Source of the DNA: Streptococcus suis 10581
Lineage (GTDB): Bacteria; Bacillota; Bacilli; Lactobacillales; Streptococcaceae
Reading direction: 5' to 3'
Assembly: GCA_000440235.1 (NCBI GenBank)
Contig: ALKQ01000069.1
Location: forward strand, 1 to 64,000
DNA length: 64,000 bases
Shown: one piece after another, positions 42,389 through 52,490 of the stretch
Layout: every line of letters begins with the position of its first letter
Position numbering within the stretch: the first letter of the stretch is position 1
The notes under the pieces: generated by a model
What the model saw: the letters and a program-made list of their open reading frames with translations, nothing else
Database searches by the model: none
Told to the model about the DNA's origin: nothing
Position numbers and translations under genes: made by a program

Positions 42389-43939
42389 ATGACAAAACAA
42401 GATGTCCAAAAAATTATTGTATTGGATTATGGTAGCCAGTACAACCAGCTCATCTCACGTCGTATCCGTGAATTTGGTGTCTTTTCAGAATTGAAAAACC
42501 ATAAAATTACAGCTGAGGAAGTCCGTGCTATCAATCCAATTGGTATCGTTCTTTCAGGTGGACCAAACTCTGTCTACGCAGAAAATGCCTTTGATATTGA
42601 TCCAGAAATCTTTGAATTGGGTATTCCAATCTTGGGGATTTGCTATGGTATGCAGTTAATTACCCATAAATTGGGAGGTAAGGTTGTTCCTGCTGGTGAG
42701 GCTGGAAATCGTGAATATGGTCAATCAAATCTTCAACTGAAGACTGAATCAGCGCTTTTTGCTGGAACACCAGAAGAACAGCTTGTACTCATGAGCCACG
42801 GTGATGCTGTAACTGAAATTCCTGCTGATTTCCACCTGGTTGGTCTGTCTGCTGACTGCCCTTACGCGGCCATTGAAAACACGGAACGCCGTATCTACGG
42901 TATCCAGTTCCACCCAGAAGTTCGTCATTCCGTATATGGAAACGATATTTTGAAAAACTTTGCGTTTGGTATCTGTGGAGCCAAAGGCGACTGGACAATG
43001 GAAAACTTCATCGAAACAGAAATTGAAAAAATCCGCCAGACTGTTGGGGACAAGAAAGTCTTGCTCGGTTTATCAGGCGGTGTGGATTCGTCTGTTGTTG
43101 GGGTCCTTCTCCAACGCGCTATTGGTGACCAATTGACCTGTATCTTCGTTGACCACGGTCTTCTACGTAAGAATGAGGGCGATCAAGTTATGGAGATGTT
43201 GGGTGGCAAGTTCGGTCTCAATATCATTCGCGTTGATGCTGCTAAGCGTTTCTTAGACCTACTTGCTGGCATATCTGACCCTGAGAAGAAACGTAAAATC
43301 ATCGGTAATGAATTTGTTTACGTATTTGACGATGAAGCGAGCAAGTTGACTGATGTTGAATTCCTAGCGCAAGGAACGCTTTATACCGATATTATCGAGT
43401 CAGGAACGGATACTGCTGAGACAATCAAATCCCACCACAACGTTGGTGGTCTGCCAGAAGATATGCAGTTCAAGTTGATTGAACCGCTCAATACTCTCTT
43501 TAAGGATGAAGTTCGTGCCCTCGGTACTGCTCTTGGTATGCCGGATGAAGTTGTATGGCGCCAACCATTCCCAGGACCAGGCCTTGCCATTCGTGTCATG
43601 GGTGAAATCACTGAGGAAAAACTTCAAACTGTTCGCGAATCTGACGCTATCTTGCGTGAGGAAATTGCAAAAGCGGGTCTTGACCGCGATGTGTGGCAAT
43701 ATTTCACGGTTAATACTGGCGTTCGCTCCGTAGGTGTCATGGGAGATGGTCGTACCTACGACTACACCATCGCCATCCGTGCTATCACTTCTGTCGATGG
43801 AATGACAGCTGACTTTGCCAAACTACCATGGGATGTTCTTCAAAAAATCTCTGTCCGTATCGTAAACGAAGTCGACCACGTCAACCGCATCGTCTATGAT
43901 ATAACAAGTAAACCACCAGCAACAGTTGAGTGGGAGTGA
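42389..43939 (+). CDS. guaA: GMP synthase (glutamine-hydrolysing)
   Basis: The 516-residue enzyme converts XMP to GMP. The class-I glutamine amidotransferase domain (to about 195) has Cys in GICYGMQL and His-Glu in IQFHPEV. The ATP pyrophosphatase loop is [13 protein letters not shown], followed by the GMP-synthase C-terminal dimer domain ending in TVEWE. It is transcribed against most genes on this side of dif. No purine riboswitch was found in its leader. Confidence 0.97.
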   Translation: MTKQDVQKIIVLDYGSQYNQLISRRIREFGVFSELKNHKITAEEVRAINPIGIVLSGGPNSVYAENAFDIDPEIFELGIPILGICYGMQLITHKLGGKVVPAGEAGNREYGQSNLQLKTESALFAGTPEEQLVLMSHGDAVTEIPADFHLVGLSADCPYAAIENTERRIYGIQFHPEVRHSVYGNDILKNFAFGICGAKGDWTMENFIETEIEKIRQTVGDKKVLLGLSGGVDSSVVGVLLQRAIGDQLTCIFVDHGLLRKNEGDQVMEMLGGKFGLNIIRVDAAKRFLDLLAGISDPEKKRKIIGNEFVYVFDDEASKLTDVEFLAQGTLYTDIIESGTDTAETIKSHHNVGGLPEDMQFKLIEPLNTLFKDEVRALGTALGMPDEVVWRQPFPGPGLAIRVMGEITEEKLQTVRESDAILREEIAKAGLDRDVWQYFTVNTGVRSVGVMGDGRTYDYTIAIRAITSVDGMTADFAKLPWDVLQKISVRIVNEVDHVNRIVYDITSKPPATVEWE

Positions 43940-43944
43940 TAGAG

Positions 43945-44090
43945 CCTGGGGATAGGCTCTATCAGCAATTCAATCAGACTAATTTACCCGATGCCTAAAA
44001 ACGAAAGAGCATCGTTGTCTGGGGATAGACTGTTTTACCCGACGCCTAAAAACAAAAAAGCGTCGCTGATCTGGGAAAACAATTAACCAG
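43945..44090. repeat. Cluster of short dispersed repeats after guaA
   Basis: Two hairpin motifs of the form AGCCTGGGGATAGGCT and GTCTGGGGATAGAC lie in tandem, each followed by a spacer with CCGATGCCTAAAAACGAAA or CCGACGCCTAAAAACAAAA. The same motif recurs at 27954-27987. The copies differ in paired arms, which keeps the hairpins. Confidence 0.6.
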
Positions 44091-44116
44091 ACGCTCCAAA
44101 ATAGGAAAGAGTCTTA

Positions 44117-44168
44117 TAAAAAAACAATCAAAGAGTAGTTTAGTGCTACTACTTTGATTGTTTTTTTG
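44117..44168. terminator. Strong bidirectional terminator between guaA and mcrC
   Basis: AAAAAAACAATCAAAG is complementary to CTTTGATTGTTTTTTT, with an inner AGTAG/CTACT stem. It serves both convergent genes. Confidence 0.85.
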
Positions 44169-44189
44169 TTTTCTAGCTTAAAACTCTAA

Positions 44190-45239
44190 CTAGTACCGTT
44201 TTGGAGGGGATACAAAATGCGATGTAATGATGTCATCCAGTTGTTCAGCAATACTTGCAAACTGCAGGTTTAAGTCCAAATTTTTGACACTAATCTGGTT
44301 TCCATGCATTTGGTAGACCTGATTAGGTTGAATATCTATATCGGTTTTAGCGTATAGAAGCATTCCTGCTACTGTATCGTTTGTATCTGACAGGCGATAA
44401 GCCTGATTTTTCACATAGGTAAAAATTTGGTATAGATTATTTGAATGGAGTGTGCGCTTATCAAAGCGAATCTGTGTGTTACTAGAATAATATTTAGCAT
44501 CAATAATCAATATAGTATCTTTATATTTGAGGTAAATATCACTCTGCATGATGGGGAGCATTTCTCCAAAACCATCATCTAGTGCCCAAGGTATCTGAGA
44601 GGCGGTAACCTGTATTTGGGGATAATGCTTTTTATAATATCCAAGAATGAACTTCTCATATAGCAAGGATTCCCTCCGCTCATCAAGAAAATTCATCAAT
44701 TTCTTATTCCCCTCCCTCTCTGTATGAATTAATCCATTCACTACCAAATAGCAGATTGACATTAGTAATTGATACGACTGATTGTTTCGATTATATTGTA
44801 AATTCCAATTGATTGAGTGTAGATTAATTTTTGAGACTTCTCCAAAGAAAACTAAGAGTTTTCTCAATTTCTTTTTCCTGTCCCTGCTTATATCAGCTTT
44901 TAGCAGTATCTCAATGCTTGCTTTGATAATGCGATTCATTCTACTGTCAAGAGAAAAATCATCGTATTGGCAAACAAGTTGCTTTCTACGCCAATTAGGA
45001 GGTGTTAAAGAGTCAGAGATATTTATTTTACCTTTAAGTGCCGAGAGTGACTCGGTTTGAGAACGATACTCTCGACCAAGTCCTCTTTTCACCTGTATCG
45101 AGAGGCTGATTATCATTATTTCCGCCAGTAGATCTGCAGCATTTTTAAATTCTTCAGTAGCAATCCGTTTATATTCCTGCTCATGAAGGATTTTGAATGC
45201 GTAAGATAGCATATAGTAGATATTTTGGACAGGTATCAC
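44190..45239 (-). CDS. mcrC: McrC-type subunit of McrBC restriction system
   Basis: The 349-residue protein is the nuclease partner of the upstream McrB-like GTPase. It opens with IPVQNIYYMLSYAFKIL, typical of the McrC group, and its C-terminal half has the PD-(D/E)xK site: Asp in MQSDIYLKYKD and DAK in ILIIDAKYY. Together they cut DNA bearing modified cytosines. It overlaps mcrB by 4 bases. Active-site residues are intact. Confidence 0.87.
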   Translation of the reverse strand: MIPVQNIYYMLSYAFKILHEQEYKRIATEEFKNAADLLAEIMIISLSIQVKRGLGREYRSQTESLSALKGKINISDSLTPPNWRRKQLVCQYDDFSLDSRMNRIIKASIEILLKADISRDRKKKLRKLLVFFGEVSKINLHSINWNLQYNRNNQSYQLLMSICYLVVNGLIHTEREGNKKLMNFLDERRESLLYEKFILGYYKKHYPQIQVTASQIPWALDDGFGEMLPIMQSDIYLKYKDTILIIDAKYYSSNTQIRFDKRTLHSNNLYQIFTYVKNQAYRLSDTNDTVAGMLLYAKTDIDIQPNQVYQMHGNQISVKNLDLNLQFASIAEQLDDIITSHFVSPPKRY

Positions 45240-46933
45240 TGGATGGCACTCCTTAACTTACTACTCCAATCATGAATTTTTGTCGGTTCATCAAACCAAT
45301 ATTCTTTCAAGAGGGGAATCAGTTCATATTCAACAATGGCTTCTAGCAAACCTTGGTCCAGTACTTCTGCCGATAAACCGCAGAAGTAACTATGCCCAAT
45401 ACAGAAGCTATCTCCCAGTACTTCCTCTGTTGAAATGGCCTGATTTAGCTTTTCTACACAGGAAATGAGTCTATCGAATTTTTCGTTTTTCAGATTTGTT
45501 TGATAATCTTTGAATCCCGCAGTTGAAAAACCTGGCTTGATGTCAAAGAAGGCAAAGCGTCGTCTCAGTGCATAATCAAGTAGGGCTAAACTCCTATCTG
45601 CGGTATTCATCATGCCGATGATATATAGATTTTCTGGAATTGAGAATTGCTCATCCGAGTAGAGGAGCTGTAAAGACTTGCCTCGTTTGTCATTTTCTAT
45701 CAGCATAAACAATTCACCAAAAATTTTGCTCAAATTTCCCCTGTTTATTTCATCAATAATAAAGAAATAATCATGACTCTTGTCAGACTCTGCTTTTTTA
45801 CAGAAGGTATAGAATGCCCCTCTTCTCAGCTCAAAGCCACTTGTCGAAGGCCTAAAGCCCATGATGAAGTCCTCGTAGGAATAGCTTTGGTGAAACTGAA
45901 TTGTCATGACCCTTTCTAAATCTGGTTTCCCCATTAATGAAAATGCTAGGCGTTCTGCAACAAACGTCTTTCCAACTCCTGGCGCTCCTTGTAAGATGAT
46001 ATTCTTTTTCATTTGGAGTATGGAGGTTAATTGATCATACTCTTCTTCTGTCATATAGACTTCTGATAGGAAGTGATTTTTCGTATAGCTATCTTCTACT
46101 ACCTCTTCACCACCTATCTCGTTTCCAGTATCAGCTTCCTCAGCCAGTGGAGAAATTGCTCCAGCACTTCTTTCTTTCTCTTCTTGATTGATCTGTTTAG
46201 AGTATTTCCAAGCCATAGATGATAATTCTTTAAAATCTTTCAGTTTGCTCTCTGCACTCTTTAAATATTGAAGTATAGAATCTGAAATATCAAAATACTC
46301 ATCGGCAGAAATTTTTGACTTCATCTTTGGCAATTTTTGGACAATGTCAGCAGGAATCTCGCCAGACTCATACACATACGTTTCATTTTGACTATCTAAG
46401 TTCAAGAAAAAGTCAGGAGCAATCCAATACAAGGCCATCGTAATCTTGCTGTTGCCATTTCCTTTCTTGTTTATAGCCAAATCAAAATAGTGTGAAAATT
46501 TTTCTTTCTTCTCAGCCGTAGGCTCCTTGCTATAGGTCAAAGCAGCAATGAAAAGTTCCCATAAGTCATCAATATCATTCTCATCACGATCTCCGATAAA
46601 GTAATAGAAAGTCGCATTCTGATTCATCAGTACTGGTATGCTTTCAAACGAGGATGGGATTTCCGCTTGGAGGTGGAATAATTCTGCTATAGCTGTCAGA
46701 ATTTTGATGCGATTCTCTTCTGTTATTCTCTTATTGAAGAGTCCAAATATCGTAAACGGATCAATATCCATCAGTTGATTGTCCTTTTCTAACGTGGGCA
46801 TATGTATCTTTGTTTTGGTATAGATAGCTTTTACTTTCTCAACCAGCTCTGCTCTATTATCTTTATAGTCTACTAATTTCCAAGCAAATTCCTTATAAAA
46901 GTTTACCCAATTGAATTGATATTGTTCATCCAT
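45236..46933 (-). CDS. mcrB: McrB-type AAA GTPase of McrBC restriction system
   Basis: ATG 46933 follows GGAGG and gives 565 residues; the TTG 12 bases upstream is unlikely. Residues 1-260 form a variable N-terminal DNA-recognition region. The AAA motor has Walker A LQGAPGVGKTFVAERLA, Walker B FFIIDEINRGNLSKIFGE, and the McrB-specific GMMNTADRSLALLDYALRRR (NTAD gives GTP preference). It assembles with McrC to translocate and cleave methylated DNA. It is in a chromosomal position near the terminus. Confidence 0.88.
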   Translation of the reverse strand: MDEQYQFNWVNFYKEFAWKLVDYKDNRAELVEKVKAIYTKTKIHMPTLEKDNQLMDIDPFTIFGLFNKRITEENRIKILTAIAELFHLQAEIPSSFESIPVLMNQNATFYYFIGDRDENDIDDLWELFIAALTYSKEPTAEKKEKFSHYFDLAINKKGNGNSKITMALYWIAPDFFLNLDSQNETYVYESGEIPADIVQKLPKMKSKISADEYFDISDSILQYLKSAESKLKDFKELSSMAWKYSKQINQEEKERSAGAISPLAEEADTGNEIGGEEVVEDSYTKNHFLSEVYMTEEEYDQLTSILQMKKNIILQGAPGVGKTFVAERLAFSLMGKPDLERVMTIQFHQSYSYEDFIMGFRPSTSGFELRRGAFYTFCKKAESDKSHDYFFIIDEINRGNLSKIFGELFMLIENDKRGKSLQLLYSDEQFSIPENLYIIGMMNTADRSLALLDYALRRRFAFFDIKPGFSTAGFKDYQTNLKNEKFDRLISCVEKLNQAISTEEVLGDSFCIGHSYFCGLSAEVLDQGLLEAIVEYELIPLLKEYWFDEPTKIHDWSSKLRSAIQ

Positions 46934-47129
46934 AGTATCCTCCAACGGTGTTGTATCTACACCTATTAAATTATGAGTTCGAATTACCTATATTTTATCA
47001 TTAAACATTCCTGTCGTAAACTTAGAATTTATATACTTGTGTAACCGTTTAATGTGGTACAACTTAAAATAGTTGCTTTTGATACTTATATATGATAATA
47101 TATGACTGAAAACGTTTTAGAAAGGTGTG

Positions 47130-47918
47130 ATGGCTGTGTTGAAATACTCGAAAGTGCTGTTACTTGTCTTGCTTATTGCCACTGGTCTATCTTGTATCGG
47201 AATCTACTGGCTCGGAAAAGAGCAAAATAGACTATTAAATGAGCAGTGGCATGCCTTGAACATACGCATTATTAATGATCTAGGAACAAAAATTGATGCC
47301 ATTGGTGGTCCGCAAAATCCGCGTATCATTGGATTCTTTCAGCGAGATGACACTACTGCTATCAGCCAGCGGATTGGTACAGCTTCTGAGGAGGAACTGA
47401 AAATAGCTAAACCTGACAATCTATTCCAGAAAGAGTGGATTGTTCTCTATCCTCAAACGCGCAGCAGTCCCTTTGAAAATACTTCTGCCTATGCAGTAAT
47501 GAAAACCAGTATCAAGGCTGACTGGCTCCATGTGACTACTTCGTCAGAGACGGAATTAGATATTTTTTATGAGAAGGCAGATGAAAGCTTGCTGACCTTG
47601 GAAGACTTGGTGCAAGACAAGGAAAGTTTTCGTGCTACACTAAAAACAATCCTAGTTTCAGCTAAAAATGAGGCTGAAATTCAAGTTCAAAAAGATATTT
47701 TAGAAATGTTCGAGAGTGATGATTGGTCTGCTATTCCCTTTGCTTACACTGAAAAATCTCTGATATTGGAGAAAGCTGTCATTTCAATTTCTGCATTTAT
47801 AGATAGTCTAAATCCCTACTATTTTTCAGAACAAACCCTTGCAGATTTGCGTTTATCAAAAGAATCGCGCCAGGCTTTAGAAGATTCGGTAGATAAGACA
47901 AATATCACCTATCCTTGA
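47130..47918 (+). CDS. Membrane-anchored protein of unknown function
   Basis: The 262-residue protein begins with a membrane anchor (VLLLVLLIATGLSCIGIYWL) and is otherwise an extracytoplasmic domain without Cys clusters or enzyme motifs. The C-terminal 130 residues are acidic and helical. ATG 47130 follows GAAAGG; a GTG directly before it is possible. It is a plus-strand gene among minus-strand neighbours, divergent from mcrB. I do not recognise the family. Confidence 0.7.
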   Translation: MAVLKYSKVLLLVLLIATGLSCIGIYWLGKEQNRLLNEQWHALNIRIINDLGTKIDAIGGPQNPRIIGFFQRDDTTAISQRIGTASEEELKIAKPDNLFQKEWIVLYPQTRSSPFENTSAYAVMKTSIKADWLHVTTSSETELDIFYEKADESLLTLEDLVQDKESFRATLKTILVSAKNEAEIQVQKDILEMFESDDWSAIPFAYTEKSLILEKAVISISAFIDSLNPYYFSEQTLADLRLSKESRQALEDSVDKTNITYP

Positions 47919-48037
47919 ATAAACGGTGGGAGTGGGAAAGTCGTCATGGATGTCTTTCCCAGCTTCTTTATATTTTTGTTTAACAAATTAAACGTTTTTT
48001 TGTGGATTTGAAAAATATTTTTTGTTATACTTGTGTT

Positions 48038-48895
48038 ATGAAAACATCAACACTTGGAAAGTTACTAGAATTACCAAATTTTCACCACTTCTACACCGTT
48101 CCAATTAGAGAAAATACGGAGTCTTCTGGAAATTATATAATTGTTTTTGAACAGGACAAGCAACCTGTATTTGTTGATTTGAAAAATGAGACTGGTCACA
48201 CTCGTGAGGTACGCTTTGCCAGTCATTTTGACAGCGCCGGTCTTCTGGTCGGATTAGGAGCCATTCCTATCAATTATTGGCCTACCTGCCAGATTCTTGG
48301 TGTGAAGAAAAATAATAATCGACGAGGACTTAGTCTATCTAGTCTGATGGATGGTTATGGACGTCTACCTATTTTTAAGGAAATGGCAGAGCGTTATAGA
48401 GCGCGTGGACAATCAACCATTTATGACCCCTACCGTTATTCGTATACTATTGATGAAAAGAAGGTTATTAAGGATAATCAATTAACCCTTATTCCAAAGA
48501 AAGAATACGAAAAGATAAAAGATTTCCATCCTTTTTTGCAAACAAAGCATGGAAATGTTTATGCAGTTCCTTGTTTCTATCAAGACAGAAAACGAAATCA
48601 GACTATTAAAATCTATATTATGGGCTGGTACTTTTATGAGAAGCAATTAAAAATATCTTGGAAACCTTCTCATTCTCGTAAAAGCCGCTGGCGTTCTTCT
48701 CTTGTTTCAGTTGATAAATTATCGGACCGCTTCTTCTTTCAAGGAGAATTGTATAAAAAAGGAACCTATCCAGTGTTCCTGGAAGATCTCACAATAAAAA
48801 ATAAGGCCTACCAACATCGCCTAGATAGGGAGTTTGCAGCCTTTTTAAGCATTATTGAAGAACAAAAACAGAGAGCACAGCTCCGTGTTAAGTAG
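48038..48895 (+). CDS. Hypothetical protein, possibly from a leaderless transcript
   Basis: I choose ATG 48038 (285 residues); the earlier in-frame start at 48002 lacks a ribosome-binding site. A TATACT at 48026-48031 ends only 6 bases before the ATG, so the mRNA may begin at the start codon. The soluble, basic protein has Tyr/Phe-rich segments (YDPYRYSYTIDEKKVI, IYIMGWYFYEKQLKIS) and a run of Arg/Ser (KPSHSRKSRWRSSL). No known domain is recognised. Confidence 0.65.
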   Translation: MKTSTLGKLLELPNFHHFYTVPIRENTESSGNYIIVFEQDKQPVFVDLKNETGHTREVRFASHFDSAGLLVGLGAIPINYWPTCQILGVKKNNNRRGLSLSSLMDGYGRLPIFKEMAERYRARGQSTIYDPYRYSYTIDEKKVIKDNQLTLIPKKEYEKIKDFHPFLQTKHGNVYAVPCFYQDRKRNQTIKIYIMGWYFYEKQLKISWKPSHSRKSRWRSSLVSVDKLSDRFFFQGELYKKGTYPVFLEDLTIKNKAYQHRLDREFAAFLSIIEEQKQRAQLRVK

Positions 48896-48915
48896 AAAAT
48901 GGGTAGGTTGGTAAA

Positions 48916-49269
48916 TTACCGACTATCATTTTTACGATTATCTTTTAGTTTTACAACGACTCGAAACTGGCGATCAGGATGATTTTCTGTATTGGACATC
49001 TGAATACGTGCCTCTAGAATATCGCCGTGTCCAAAATAGATTAACCGACTGATTAGTGAGTTTTTATCCGATGGGATATATCCTAACTTTGTGCCCTGAT
49101 AAAAGATTGCTACAGCTTCTGAGTCATGTGGGTTTGAAGGCTCTCCGACTAGCTGAACAGGTGTTCCTGGCTTGAGTTGGTCGATTACATCTAGTCCATC
49201 ATAGTAGGCAAAGGCTGCCAAATGAAAATCTTGCACATTGTGTGTTGGTTCAAATGATGTGAATGTCAT
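48916..49269 (-). CDS. HIRAN-domain protein
   Basis: The 117-residue protein is a single HIRAN domain: FHLAAFAYYDG, VQLVGEPSNPHDSEAVAIFY, LGYIPSDKNSLISRLI. HIRAN folds bind DNA ends or damaged DNA in larger helicases; here the domain stands alone. A second HIRAN protein with a membrane region lies at 61880-62551. Confidence 0.8.
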   Translation of the reverse strand: MTFTSFEPTHNVQDFHLAAFAYYDGLDVIDQLKPGTPVQLVGEPSNPHDSEAVAIFYQGTKLGYIPSDKNSLISRLIYFGHGDILEARIQMSNTENHPDRQFRVVVKLKDNRKNDSR

Positions 49270-49290
49270 GTCTAACCTCCTAGTGAATCA

Positions 49291-50040
49291 TTATGGTTGA
49301 TAAACAATTTGATAATCTGCATTGATAATAACACCGTTTTGGTAAATAGTGTAACGGGCATTATCATCGCCTTCCAAAATATTATAAGGAATAGATTCGG
49401 TGCGCGTGTAGTTTCCTTCAATGACGCGCCAGTTGTTTTCGCCTAAAATTGAGTTGGCATAATCAATCGTTTTTGGTCCACTATCCAACTGGACGCCTGT
49501 TTCAGTATTTTTTAATGGGTCTATACCGCTAGTGGCTGAATTGGTCAAGCGATAATAGACATCTACCACGTCTGCTGTTGTTTCTTGGCTTATTACAATC
49601 ATTCTATCGCGCGTAGAGTCAGTAGTGTCTATCTCAGTTGTATTTGCTTGTGTTCCTTTGGGAATCATTAATAGTGTTACATCGCCAATCGTTGCGTCTA
49701 CATAGCCTGTTTCAAAAATTCCGTCAGTTATTTTTCCGCGGCCAAGTAAGGACTGGCTATCTGCTACCAATCCTTTGCTATTGAAGACTAGTGAATTTCC
49801 TTGGCTATTTTGCCAGGTGCCTAGTATACTATCGTAATTGCCTTGCATTAGAGCATCTATATCCATAGAACTAAGAGAAATCTCACGTTGGACTGTTGAT
49901 GACGTGCTTGTATTGGCATTAGAAACCTGGGTATCAGCAGTTGAGGTACTTGCGGAACTGCCCTTCTTTTCAGTTTGACAGGCAGAAAGCGACATGATAG
50001 TGAGCAATCCAAGAGCGAGTGCTAAATATTTTCTTTTCAT
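49291..50040 (-). CDS. Lipoprotein with DUF6287-type domain
   Basis: The 249-residue surface lipoprotein has the lipobox LSAC (Cys21), a long Ser/Thr linker (about 25-55), then a domain starting MDIDALMQGNYDSILGTWQN, the DUF6287 signature as I recall it. Such lipoproteins are common in streptococci and of unknown role. Confidence 0.78.
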   Translation of the reverse strand: MKRKYLALALGLLTIMSLSACQTEKKGSSASTSTADTQVSNANTSTSSTVQREISLSSMDIDALMQGNYDSILGTWQNSQGNSLVFNSKGLVADSQSLLGRGKITDGIFETGYVDATIGDVTLLMIPKGTQANTTEIDTTDSTRDRMIVISQETTADVVDVYYRLTNSATSGIDPLKNTETGVQLDSGPKTIDYANSILGENNWRVIEGNYTRTESIPYNILEGDDNARYTIYQNGVIINADYQIVYQP

Positions 50041-50056
50041 TCTAGCTATCTCCCCT

Positions 50057-50818
50057 CTAATCTCTATGAATAGTAAAGCCAGTTGCCTGTTTGGTTGCCA
50101 TAATGGTCATATCAGAAATCTGCACGTGTGCAGGTTGATTTGCAACAAATAGAGTACAGCTGGCAATATCATTTGCTTGAAGAGCATCAATTCCTTGATA
50201 GACTGTCGCTGCTCTCTCTTTATCTCCATGAAAACGGACTTGGCTAAAATCAGTCTCAACGATACCGGGTTGTAACGTAGTTACCTTGATATTTTTATCA
50301 ATCGTGTCAATACGGATCCCGTCTGAAAGCACCTTGACAGCTGATTTGGTTGCAGCATAGACAGCAGCACCTGCATAGGCGTAAATACCGGCCGTTGATC
50401 CAATATTGATAATATGACCCTCATTATTTTCAACCATTTGTGGCAATAACTGACGTGTCACAGTTAGTAATCCTTTAATATTGGTATCAATCATTGTCAT
50501 CATGTCAGTCAAATCATAGTCTTGGAATTTGTCTAATCCCAATGCCAGACCAGCATTGTTTACCAAAATATGAATTTGACCAACTTCTTCTAAGATTTTT
50601 TGACAATTTACAATCGTTTGTTCCATATTCGTAACATCAAAGGAATGAACTGACACCTGAACATGGTATTGCTTTTCAATATCTTGCTTAATTTCTTCTA
50701 GTTTGTCCAATCTTCGTCCTGTAATGATGATATTATCACCATTAGCAGCAAACACATAAGCGATTGCTTTGCCAATACCACTACTTGCACCTGTAATCAA
50801 TACATTTCGTTTCATCAC
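50057..50818 (-). CDS. Short-chain dehydrogenase/reductase
   Basis: The 253-residue oxidoreductase has the classical SDR motifs: cofactor loop GASSGIGKA (Arg in ITGRRLDKLEE favours NADP), NNAG, catalytic Ser in NIGSTAG and YxxxK in YAATKSAV, and PGIVET. The YdfG-like subgroup reduces small hydroxy acids or aldehydes; substrate not determinable. Confidence 0.9.
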   Translation of the reverse strand: MMKRNVLITGASSGIGKAIAYVFAANGDNIIITGRRLDKLEEIKQDIEKQYHVQVSVHSFDVTNMEQTIVNCQKILEEVGQIHILVNNAGLALGLDKFQDYDLTDMMTMIDTNIKGLLTVTRQLLPQMVENNEGHIINIGSTAGIYAYAGAAVYAATKSAVKVLSDGIRIDTIDKNIKVTTLQPGIVETDFSQVRFHGDKERAATVYQGIDALQANDIASCTLFVANQPAHVQISDMTIMATKQATGFTIHRD

Positions 50819-50915
50819 TCTGTCTCCTATTCTCTTTATTATACTACAATTTTACCTAGTTTGTAAAAATGCTGTAGTTAAAAACTCATCAGATTTCCGA
50901 TGAGTTTGATAGGTA

Positions 50916-51515
50916 TTAAAATAAATTAATGAGGCGCATCAGGTGCATATTAAAACGAACCTGTCTAGCATAGTAGATATTTCCACCATTTACATATAAC
51001 TTCCCGCCATTTAGCAAAGCCAAGGGATGAAAATAGGTATATGTTTCTTCTGTAGTATTCCCTAAGCTTGGTGCTACTACTGTTCTGGAGTATTCTTTAG
51101 CTAACGAGAGTGTATGTTCTCCACCATGCTCAGCAATATAGTCAATATAGGCTGGACCGAAATTATATGCCTGAACTGCTGTCCAAACCTCTACTCCTTT
51201 TTCCTCAGCCAACCGTAGGTTTTCTGTCAGGTAGATAATTCCTTGCCTGATACTCTCTCTACTATCCGTGATAGTGTTAGCATAGCCAGTAGCGGACTCG
51301 CTTGATTGCATGACCTCTGCTTCTTGTCCCTTGGTTTCTGTGTAAATCATTGCTAGGACTAGTTCTTCATTAGCTGGTGTGTCGTTTTCAGCCAATACTT
51401 CTTGTACCATAGTTTGATAGGTCATCACTTGCTTGACTGCACTGTAGGTTTGATAGAATTTGTAACCGAGAAAAATCAGTAAAAGAAGTATCAGCGTACG
51501 TATCAGTTTTTTCAT
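50916..51515 (-). CDS. Membrane-anchored lysozyme-like protein
   Basis: The 199-residue protein has an N-terminal membrane segment ([20 protein letters not shown]) and a lysozyme-like domain with the catalytic Glu in [20 protein letters not shown] and a conserved [15 protein letters not shown]. It resembles the pneumococcal vaccine antigen A/phage-type lysozyme family that trims peptidoglycan. It follows the nucleoid-associated gene by one base. Confidence 0.85.
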   Translation of the reverse strand: MKKLIRTLILLLLIFLGYKFYQTYSAVKQVMTYQTMVQEVLAENDTPANEELVLAMIYTETKGQEAEVMQSSESATGYANTITDSRESIRQGIIYLTENLRLAEEKGVEVWTAVQAYNFGPAYIDYIAEHGGEHTLSLAKEYSRTVVAPSLGNTTEETYTYFHPLALLNGGKLYVNGGNIYYARQVRFNMHLMRLINLF

Positions 51516-52490
51516 TTACTTGCTCTTTATGTCTTCAATATTTTTGATAAGAATAGAATAGGTTCCGTTGTCATTTTGAATAAACTCAACCGATTCTGCA
51601 TCCTCATAGATTGCATTTGGCACAATCAACTCAATTCCGTTTGATAAAGATAGCTTCTGATTTTCAAATTTCTTAAGTTGACGGCTACTATCAATTTCAT
51701 CGAAGGAAATCTTATCAGGTATGACCTCTTTCAGTTGATCGACGAAATTTAAACGTGCGGTCAGGTTGTTATCGAATAACTGATCAGCTAATTTTTCAGG
51801 TGAAAGCTCATTATCTTCTTCCAAATTGTTGAAAATAGCTGACTTGACTTTCGATTGAAATTGAAAATCGCCTTGATGGAAATTGTCAGCAATCTTCTGT
51901 GCAGTTTGCTCTACTGCTTTGATTGATTTTTTTGCAGAAATAGCTGGTGTAACTTGCAGAAGATTATCTGAGAAATAATTGAGGAAGGCTCCATTGTGTT
52001 TGATTCTTTTCTCAATCAAATGATACTTCCGCGTTTGAAGATTGACAATCAAGGCTTCATCAGGTGCTGAACCTGCTCCAGGTAAATTATTCTGGGTGAT
52101 TTTTAAAGGACTTCCGCTTTCCAGACCAACGTGGGCGAGATTTTCACGCAGTGAGATTCTCAAAAAGGCAAAATGTTCAACACCATTTCGTTCAAACTCT
52201 ATGAAAATGAGGTCATTGGTTTTTAAATTCTCAGAAATTGAAAATTCTTCTTTCCAGAGATTGGCAATCTTGACAGAGTTGGTCAGTAGGTCACCATCTA
52301 AATAGTCAAGAAAAGGATTGTCGGGGTTAAATTGTCCTGTTTTTGCTTCATCAGAAAAGACACGTTCAATCTTTTTACGCAAATATTCTTCTATTTTTGG
52401 GCTAACAGTCAAAAGCTGGTCGGCAAGGACCAGCTCTGTATCATCAGGACTAAATTGATGTATGATGGCTTTTTTTACAAATATATCCAT
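51516..52490 (-). CDS. Nucleoid-associated protein (NdpA/YejK-like)
   Basis: The 324-residue cytoplasmic protein begins IFVKKAIIHQFSPDDTELVL and has the segment HFAFLRISLRENLAHVGLES, features of the 37-kDa nucleoid-associated family. Role in DNA binding is from the family. Its start overlaps the glyA stop by one base, in one operon. Confidence 0.82.
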   Translation of the reverse strand: MDIFVKKAIIHQFSPDDTELVLADQLLTVSPKIEEYLRKKIERVFSDEAKTGQFNPDNPFLDYLDGDLLTNSVKIANLWKEEFSISENLKTNDLIFIEFERNGVEHFAFLRISLRENLAHVGLESGSPLKITQNNLPGAGSAPDEALIVNLQTRKYHLIEKRIKHNGAFLNYFSDNLLQVTPAISAKKSIKAVEQTAQKIADNFHQGDFQFQSKVKSAIFNNLEEDNELSPEKLADQLFDNNLTARLNFVDQLKEVIPDKISFDEIDSSRQLKKFENQKLSLSNGIELIVPNAIYEDAESVEFIQNDNGTYSILIKNIEDIKSK

